Positions 58,846-64,000 of a stretch of DNA of 64,000 nt are shown piece after piece. The notes under the pieces were generated by a model that was not told where the DNA came from, made no database searches, and saw only the letters and a program-made list of their open reading frames with translations. A program made the translations under genes and the position numbers. How positions within the stretch are numbered: the first letter of the stretch is position 1; the number at the start of each line of letters is the position of its first letter. The stretch comes from an uncultured Oscillospiraceae bacterium (GTDB taxonomy: Bacteria; Bacillota; Clostridia; Oscillospirales; Acutalibacteraceae): NCBI GenBank assembly GCA_900543555.1, contig UQRL01000001.1:69089-133088 (forward strand), in the 5' to 3' direction.

Positions 58846-60186
58846 ATGGAATTTCCAAAGCATCCCTTCCGCACTCACGGCGGAGCGGCGGTGCCCCACC
58901 ACAAGAATACATGGGAGCTTCCCACTGCCACCATGCCGCCCCCGGAACGGGTCATCCTGCCCATGCAGCAGCATCTTGGCGCCCCCTGCGTCCCCACTGT
59001 AAAAAAGGGGGACACGGTCTTTGTGGGCACTGTGGTAGGCGACAGCGACGCTTATGTATCCGCACCGGTGCACGCCTCCGTCTCGGGCACGGTGGAGGAG
59101 CTCACCACTGTCATGCTCACCGGCGGACAGATGACCCAGGCGGTGGTCATCCGCTCTGACGGAAAAATGGAAAAGGACCCTGCCATCTATCCCCCCGCGG
59201 CCATCACCACCAAAGAGGAGCTGGCCGCCGCGGCCCGCAGCACCGGGCTGGTGGGCCTGGGAGGGGCAGGTTTTCCCGCCCATGTCAAACTGAACGTCCC
59301 CGAAGGCAAGCAGATCGACACCCTCATCGTCAACGTGGCGGAATGCGAGCCCTACGTCACCTCTGACCACCGGGAGGCCCTGGAGAACGGCAAAAACGTG
59401 CTGGAGGGCATCTATAAGGTCAAGGAGATCCTAGAGGTACAGCGGGTGCTCATCGCCGTGGAGGACAACAAGCCCGACGTCATCCAGAGGCTTTCGGAGA
59501 TTGCCAACGACCCCCAGCGGGACCCCCTGGACCAGGTGCGGGTGCTGCCCCTGAAGAGCCGCTACCCCCAGGGCGCCGAGAAAGTGCTGGTGCAGGCCTG
59601 TACGGGAAGGAAGGTCCCCGAGGGGAAACTGCCCGCCGACGTGGGCTGCCTGGTGATGAACATTGGCTCCATCTCCTTTTTGGCAAGCTACATGCGCACC
59701 GGCATGCCCCTGACCCTGAAGCGTGTGACCCTAGACGGCTCTGCCATTGCCCATCCCCAAAACGTCATTGTGCCGGTGGGCACCCCCATCAAGGATGTGG
59801 TGGCTTTCTGCGGCGGCTATAAGGCAGAGCCCAAGAAGCTGATTATGGGCGGCCCCATGATGGGCGTGGCCATCACCAGCGACGAGCTGCCCATTTTAAA
59901 GCAGAACAACGCCATCCTGGCCTTTGATGAGCGGGAGGCTGCCCTGCGCCAGCCCACCGCCTGCATCCGCTGCGGGCGCTGCGTGGCCGCATGCCCCATG
60001 CAGCTGATGCCCACCAAATTGGAACAGGCCGCGGAGCGCAAGGACGTAGAGGCCCTGCAGTCCCTGCATGTGATGACCTGCATGGAGTGCGGCTGCTGCT
60101 CCTTCTCCTGCCCGGCGGGCCGAAGGCTGGTCCAGGCCATCCGGCTGGGCAAGAGCTATGTGAGAAAAGCGGGAGGGAAGAAGTAA
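58846..60186 (+). CDS. rnfC: Rnf complex subunit RnfC (NADH-binding, Fe-S)
   Basis: A 446-aa peripheral subunit. Start HPFRTHGGAAVPHHKNTW, flavin/NADH-binding GLGGAGFPAHVK and AECEPYVTSDHR, and two [4Fe-4S] motifs CIRCGRCVAACP and CMECGCCSFSCP at the end. It passes electrons between NAD and the membrane part in the ferredoxin:NAD+ oxidoreductase. The start is ATG 58846, the first codon matching the family, behind AGGAAAGG. First gene of rnfCDGEAB. Confidence 0.96.
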   Translation: MEFPKHPFRTHGGAAVPHHKNTWELPTATMPPPERVILPMQQHLGAPCVPTVKKGDTVFVGTVVGDSDAYVSAPVHASVSGTVEELTTVMLTGGQMTQAVVIRSDGKMEKDPAIYPPAAITTKEELAAAARSTGLVGLGGAGFPAHVKLNVPEGKQIDTLIVNVAECEPYVTSDHREALENGKNVLEGIYKVKEILEVQRVLIAVEDNKPDVIQRLSEIANDPQRDPLDQVRVLPLKSRYPQGAEKVLVQACTGRKVPEGKLPADVGCLVMNIGSISFLASYMRTGMPLTLKRVTLDGSAIAHPQNVIVPVGTPIKDVVAFCGGYKAEPKKLIMGGPMMGVAITSDELPILKQNNAILAFDEREAALRQPTACIRCGRCVAACPMQLMPTKLEQAAERKDVEALQSLHVMTCMECGCCSFSCPAGRRLVQAIRLGKSYVRKAGGKK

Positions 60187-61146
60187 ATGGAAAAACTCAT
60201 CGTCTCATCCTCCCCCCACTTCAACGGCGGGAGGACCACCCAGAACATCATGCTGGATGTGATCATCGCCTTAACCCCAGCCATGATCGCCTCGGTCATC
60301 CTGTTCGGCATCCGGGCGGCAGCGCTGATCCTGACCTGCGTGGCCGCCTGCATTCTCTTTGAGTACCTGTGCCGCAAAGTCATGAAGCGCCCCCAGACCG
60401 TGGGGGACCTGAGCTGCGTGGTCACCGGCATCCTGCTGGCCCTGAACCTGCCCGTCACCCTGAACCCGCTGATGGCGGTGTTCGGCTGCGCGGCGGCCAT
60501 CATCGTGGTCAAGCAGATGTTCGGCGGCATTGGGCAGAACTTTGTCAACCCCGCCCTGACCGCCCGCATCATCCTGCTCAACTCCTTCCCCTCCCGGATG
60601 ACCCATTGGGTGCAGCCCTTTGACTACGCCGCCACCGCCGACGCGGTGACCACGGCCACCCCCCTGGGCATTCTGAAGGAGGGCGGAGGGGAGCTGCCCT
60701 CCTATCTGGATCTGTTTTTGGGCAACACCGGGGGCTGCCTGGGCGAGACCTGCGCCCTGGCCATCCTTATCGGCGGGGTCTACCTCATCGCCCGCCGAGT
60801 CATCAGCCCGGTCATCCCCGTGACCTATCTGGCCACGGCGGCGGTGTTCTCCGCCCTCTTCGGCCGGGACCCCCTGTTCGACCTGCTCTCCGGCGGACTG
60901 CTGCTGGGGGCCTTCTTCATGGCCACGGACTACACCACCAGCCCCCTGTACTTCTGGGGCCGCGTGATCTTCGCCATTGGCTGCGGCGCCCTGACCATGG
61001 TCATTCGGGAGTTTGGCTCCCTGCCAGAGGGCGTCTCTTACTCCATCATCCTGATGAACATTCTCACCCCCCTGATCGAGCGGTATGTGAAGCCCCGGGC
61101 ATTTGGCAGCCCGAAAAAAGTCCGGAAGGGGGGCGCGAAGGAATGA
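60187..61146 (+). CDS. rnfD: Rnf complex subunit RnfD
   Basis: A 319-aa membrane protein with about ten helices. The start SSSPHFNGGRTTQNIMLDVIIALTP and the covalent-FMN site around DAVTTATPLGILKEGGG (the second Thr is the likely attachment residue) are typical. It begins directly after the rnfC stop and overlaps rnfG by 4 bp. It forms part of the ion-pumping membrane core. Confidence 0.95.
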   Translation: MEKLIVSSSPHFNGGRTTQNIMLDVIIALTPAMIASVILFGIRAAALILTCVAACILFEYLCRKVMKRPQTVGDLSCVVTGILLALNLPVTLNPLMAVFGCAAAIIVVKQMFGGIGQNFVNPALTARIILLNSFPSRMTHWVQPFDYAATADAVTTATPLGILKEGGGELPSYLDLFLGNTGGCLGETCALAILIGGVYLIARRVISPVIPVTYLATAAVFSALFGRDPLFDLLSGGLLLGAFFMATDYTTSPLYFWGRVIFAIGCGALTMVIREFGSLPEGVSYSIILMNILTPLIERYVKPRAFGSPKKVRKGGAKE

Positions 61147-61697
61147 AGCTGGATTTTAAAAGCGTCCTCAAGCCAACGGCCGTGCTGTTCATCATCTGCG
61201 TGGTGGTCTCCGCCGCCCTGGCGGGCACCAACCTGGTGACCCAGGACCGCATTGCCCAGCTGGCCGCGGAAAACGCCGAGGCCTCCCGGAAGATTGTGCT
61301 CCCGGCGGCGGAAGCCTTTGAGAGCCAAGAGGACGGGGCCTACTACGCCGGCACCGCCGGCGGCCAGACCGTGGGCTATGTGTTTGAGACAGAAGCCAGC
61401 GGCTACGGCGGAACGGTCAGCGTGATGACCGGCATTGACGCGGAAGGGAACATTACCGGCGTGGTCATCCTTTCCCACGATGAGACTCCCGGCCTGGGCG
61501 CCAACGCGGAAAAGCCCGACTTTCTAAACCAGTACCTGCAGCCCGCCCCCGAAGGCGGCCTTTCAGTCATCAAGTACCAGGCGCCCAGCCAGGGGCAGAT
61601 TGAGGCCATGACCGGCGCCACCGTCACCTCCACCGCGGTGACCAACGCCGTCAATCAGGCTATCGAGCAATACTATGAAGTGAAAGGAGGCGCGTGA
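61143..61697 (+). CDS. rnfG: Rnf complex subunit RnfG (covalent FMN)
   Basis: A 184-aa protein with one N-terminal membrane helix and an FMN-binding domain. The attachment motif is MTGATVTSTAVTNAV, where the Thr of the SGAT-like signature (second Thr of ATVT) carries FMN. HDETPGLGANAEKPDF is the conserved preceding loop. Electrons pass through it on the outer face of the membrane. Confidence 0.95.
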   Translation: MKLDFKSVLKPTAVLFIICVVVSAALAGTNLVTQDRIAQLAAENAEASRKIVLPAAEAFESQEDGAYYAGTAGGQTVGYVFETEASGYGGTVSVMTGIDAEGNITGVVILSHDETPGLGANAEKPDFLNQYLQPAPEGGLSVIKYQAPSQGQIEAMTGATVTSTAVTNAVNQAIEQYYEVKGGA

Positions 61698-61699
61698 CC

Positions 61700-62398
61700 G
61701 TGGAAAAGAAGAAGAACGGCCTGCTCCACGAGTTCACCAAGGGCATCATCAAGGAAAACCCGGTGCTTCGGCTGGTGCTGGGCTGCTGCGCCACCCTGGC
61801 GGTGACCACCGCCGCCTCCAACGCCATCGGCATGGGGGCCGCCACCACCTTTGTGCTGGTGTGTTCCAACGGGGTTATCTCCCTGCTGCGGAAGGTCATC
61901 CCGGACAAGGTGCGCATCCCGGCGTTCATCACCATTGTGGCGGGGTTCGTCACCATTGTGCAGCTGTTCATCCAGGCTTTCTCCCCCGCCCTGGACGACG
62001 CCCTGGGGGTGTTCCTGCCCCTGATCGTGGTCAACTGCATCATCCTGGGCCGGGCTGAGATGTTCGCCAGCAAGAACAAGGTGCTTCCCTCCCTGCTGGA
62101 CGGCCTGGGCATGGGCGTGGGCTTTACCGCTACCCTGCTGGCCATGGGCATCATCCGGGAGCTGCTGGGGGCCGGCACGGTGTTCGGCATCCCCATCCTC
62201 TCCAACTTTATGGAGCCCATCATTATCTTCTTGCTGCCTCCCGGCGGGTTCTTCGTGTTCGGCATGCTGGTGGCCCTGGCGGGCAAGCTCTCCGAGGAGG
62301 GCAAGGCGCCGGAATCCACGGGCTGCGCCCACTGCCCCCTGGCAGCTTCCTGCTCCAAGCTGAGTGAGAAGGACCACGGAAAGGAGGCCGCACACTGA
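61700..62398 (+). CDS. rnfE: Rnf complex subunit RnfE
   Basis: A 232-aa protein with six helices and the core NPVLRLVLGCCATLAVTT. The start chosen is GTG 61700, because AAAGGAGG lies 9 nt upstream; GTG 61694 would leave only 3 nt. The C-terminus, after the last helix, carries STGCAHCPLAASCSK, a Cys-x2-Cys-x5-Cys tail that is not part of the proteobacterial family core. Stop and the rnfA start share one base. Confidence 0.93.
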   Translation: MEKKKNGLLHEFTKGIIKENPVLRLVLGCCATLAVTTAASNAIGMGAATTFVLVCSNGVISLLRKVIPDKVRIPAFITIVAGFVTIVQLFIQAFSPALDDALGVFLPLIVVNCIILGRAEMFASKNKVLPSLLDGLGMGVGFTATLLAMGIIRELLGAGTVFGIPILSNFMEPIIIFLLPPGGFFVFGMLVALAGKLSEEGKAPESTGCAHCPLAASCSKLSEKDHGKEAAH

Positions 62399-63015
62399 TG
62401 GATGGACAGACGATCAAACAACTGGTGGCCATTTTCCTGGCGGCCATTTTGACGGAAAACTACGTTTTGAACAAGTTCTTGGGCATCTGCCCCTTTTTGG
62501 GCGTCTCCAAAAAGCTGGACACCGCCGTGGGCATGAGCTGCGCCGTCACCGTGGTAATGGTCATCTCCACCGCGGTGACCTGGCCCCTGTACACCTACTT
62601 GCTGGTGCCCAACGGGTTGGGCTATTTGCAGACCATTGTGTTTATCCTGGTCATCGCCGCCCTGGTGCAGCTGCTGGAGACGGCCCTGCGCAAATACATG
62701 CCCCCGCTGTACAACGCCCTGGGCATTTACCTGCCGCTGATCACCACCAACTGCGCCGTGCTGGGCGTGACTATGCTGGTGCTGGAAAAGGGCGCGGAGG
62801 ACCCCACCTTTGGATACCTGCAGTCCTTGGTCAACTCCTTTGGCTCGGGCATCGGCTTTTTGGTGGCCATGGTGCTCTTTGCCGGCGTGCGGGAGCGCCT
62901 GGAGAACTGCGACATTCCCGAAACCTTTAAGGGCCTGCCCATCACCCTGGTGGCCGCCTCCCTGGTGGCGGTAAGCTTCCTGGGCTTTAACGGCGTGGTC
63001 GACAACCTGCTGTAA
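62398..63015 (+). CDS. rnfA: Rnf complex subunit RnfA
   Basis: A 205-aa protein with six helices, homologous to RnfE in inverted topology. NYVLNKFLGICPFLGVSKKLDTAVGM and LPLITTNCAVLGVTML are the conserved half-membrane segments bearing the cysteines that hold an intramembrane [2Fe-2S] cluster together with RnfE. Confidence 0.96.
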   Translation: MDGQTIKQLVAIFLAAILTENYVLNKFLGICPFLGVSKKLDTAVGMSCAVTVVMVISTAVTWPLYTYLLVPNGLGYLQTIVFILVIAALVQLLETALRKYMPPLYNALGIYLPLITTNCAVLGVTMLVLEKGAEDPTFGYLQSLVNSFGSGIGFLVAMVLFAGVRERLENCDIPETFKGLPITLVAASLVAVSFLGFNGVVDNLL

Positions 63016-63030
63016 AGGGAGGGCGCGGAT

Positions 63031-63816
63031 ATGGAAATACTCACTCCCATTTTAATTGTGGGCATCATCGGCCTGCTGGCTGGCGTAATCTTGGCGGTGG
63101 CCTCCATCGTCATGGCGGTGCCCAAGGATGAAAAAGCCGAAGCGCTGGAGGAGATCCTACCCGGGGCCAACTGCGGCGCCTGCGGGTACTCGGGATGTCC
63201 CGGCTACGCAGCGGCCATGGCCAAGGGAGAGGCCAAGCCCGGCCTGTGCTCTCCCGGCGGGGCGGAGGTGGCCCAGAAGTGCGCGGAGCTTTTGGGCGGC
63301 GGCGAGGTGGAAATGGAGTACAAAACCGCCCTGGTCCACTGCCTGGGCAGCTACGACAACACCACCGACAAGATGCTCTACGACGGCATTCAAAGCTGTT
63401 CGGCGGCGGCCTTCCTCATGGGGGGCGTCACCAGCTGCCGCTTTGGCTGCATGGGCCTGGGGGACTGCCAGCGGGCCTGCGAGTACGGGGCCATCACCGT
63501 GTGCAACGGCCTGGCCCAGGTGGACCCTGCAAAGTGCAAGGGCTGCTCCCAGTGCGTAGCCGCCTGCCCCAAGGGGATCATCTCCCTGGTGCCCCTGAAA
63601 AAGCAGGCGGTAGTGCGGTGCTCCAGCTGTGACAAGGCCAAGGGCACCATGGCCGTGTGCAAGATCGGCTGCATTGGCTGCGGCAAGTGCATGCGCACCT
63701 GCCCGTTCGGCGCCATCACTGTGGAGAACGGCCTGGCCCAGGTGGACCCGCAGAAATGCACTGCCTGCGGCCAGTGCGTGGAAGCCTGCCCCCGCCATGT
63801 GATCACCATGCTGTAA
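63031..63816 (+). CDS. rnfB: Rnf complex subunit RnfB (ferredoxin-type)
   Basis: A 261-aa protein. One N-terminal membrane helix, the cluster motif GANCGACGYSGCPGYA plus a later Cys, a middle CRFGCMGLGDCQRAC motif, and two ferredoxin pairs (CKGCSQCVAACP with CKIGCIGCGKCMRTCP, and CTACGQCVEACP). It is the entry point for electrons from ferredoxin. Ribosome site AAAGGGAGG. Last gene of the operon, followed by a terminator. Confidence 0.96.
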   Translation: MEILTPILIVGIIGLLAGVILAVASIVMAVPKDEKAEALEEILPGANCGACGYSGCPGYAAAMAKGEAKPGLCSPGGAEVAQKCAELLGGGEVEMEYKTALVHCLGSYDNTTDKMLYDGIQSCSAAAFLMGGVTSCRFGCMGLGDCQRACEYGAITVCNGLAQVDPAKCKGCSQCVAACPKGIISLVPLKKQAVVRCSSCDKAKGTMAVCKIGCIGCGKCMRTCPFGAITVENGLAQVDPQKCTACGQCVEACPRHVITML

Positions 63817-63837
63817 AACAAAAAAGAGCAGAAAGAA

Positions 63838-63870
63838 AGGGCCGTCCAGCAGGACGGTCCTTCCCTTTTT
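63838..63870 (+). terminator. Terminator of the rnf operon
   Basis: AGGGCCGTCC-AGCA-GGACGGTCCT followed by TCCCTTTTTT; outer AAAGAGCA/TGCTCTT pairing can extend the stem. Confidence 0.88.
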
Positions 63871-63950
63871 TGCTCTTCTTTCTTGAAAGAAAGAAGCAAA
63901 GACCAGCGTAACGCTGGACCCATGCCGCGGGACGGGGCGCGAACCGCCCC
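63868..63950 (+). repeat. Hairpin string downstream of rnfB
   Basis: TTTGCT, a palindrome with 10-bp arms and 2-nt loop (63875-63896, arms CTTCTTTCTT), CAAAGA, a 15-nt hairpin CCAGCGT-A-ACGCTGG (63903-63917), ACCC connector, GGGGCG/CGCCCC (63934-63950). Same order, spacing and connectors as the typA 3' string at 53131-53214 but with unrelated stems. The last 50 bases of the window carry another GC-rich palindromic stretch and no gene. Confidence 0.65.
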
Positions 63951-64000
63951 TTTGCCTAGCGCGGATTTACAGTTTTGTGTCCGCGGTTTTTTGCGGTGTC

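Overview
The window reads as the chromosome of a GC-rich, spore-forming, anaerobic member of the Clostridia, most likely Oscillospirales (Flavonifractor/Lawsonibacter-like). The evidence is the high GC content, TTG and GTG starts behind AGGAGG-type ribosome sites, SpoVAC/SpoVAD, an Rnf complex and a Pst/Pho region of Gram-positive type. This placement is inference from gene content; no rRNA or tRNA gene is present. Almost everything is ordinary core chromosome with short intergenic gaps, many closed by bidirectional terminators. I see no prophage, insertion sequence with a transposase, or CRISPR array.

Layout. 1-2883: a radical SAM protein/DUF4130 pair and a GH116 glycosidase that has lost its N-terminal half. 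3006-7118 (minus): rimI-tsaD-lipoprotein-ilvB-ilvN operon. 7344-12302 (minus): dus-polA-rlmA-phosphatase. 12766-17262: HD nucleotidase, then a YfhO-type membrane protein with a GT2 glycosyltransferase. 17380-21963: PfkB sugar kinase, a ricin-B lectin with a histone-H1-like tail, and a CtpE-like P-type ATPase. 22452-26202: pyrE, then an acetyltransferase/phosphohexomutase operon. 26712-28549: XRE regulator and spoVAC-spoVAD. 30264-35210 (minus): murE-(72 aa)-pepC-murF-VOC. 35341-42210: Pho boxes, pstSCAB-phoU and a PhoB/PhoR two-component pair. 43559-44793: ECF sigma and anti-sigma. 44960-50418 (minus): GH13, M18 peptidase, DUF4091, radical SAM. 50415-52097: exonuclease-PgeF fusion. 53330-56888: typA and a MATE transporter. 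56951-58572: secreted EF-hand-like repeat protein with ECF sigma and RsgI-like anti-sigma. 58846-63816: rnfCDGEAB.

The main surprises are these. (1) PstS appears circularly permuted: the usual C-terminal half precedes the usual N-terminal half. (2) A family of intergenic elements (12463-12715, 52369-52595, 52919-53046) is built from a conserved core and a 10-nt word that recurs in direct and inverted copies inside one locus but differs between loci. (3) Strings of hairpins after typA and rnfB keep their connector sequences while the stems change completely. Points 2 and 3 suggest selection on, or a mutational process that maintains, pairing rather than sequence. Also notable are the exonuclease-zinc ribbon-PgeF fusion, the lectin with an H1-like tail behind a consensus promoter, and a 64-aa cysteine-rich protein preceded by a coupled 49-codon leader and a terminator-like hairpin.

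All calls were made by reading the sequence and comparing it with remembered family motifs. No database search, alignment or structure prediction was run.
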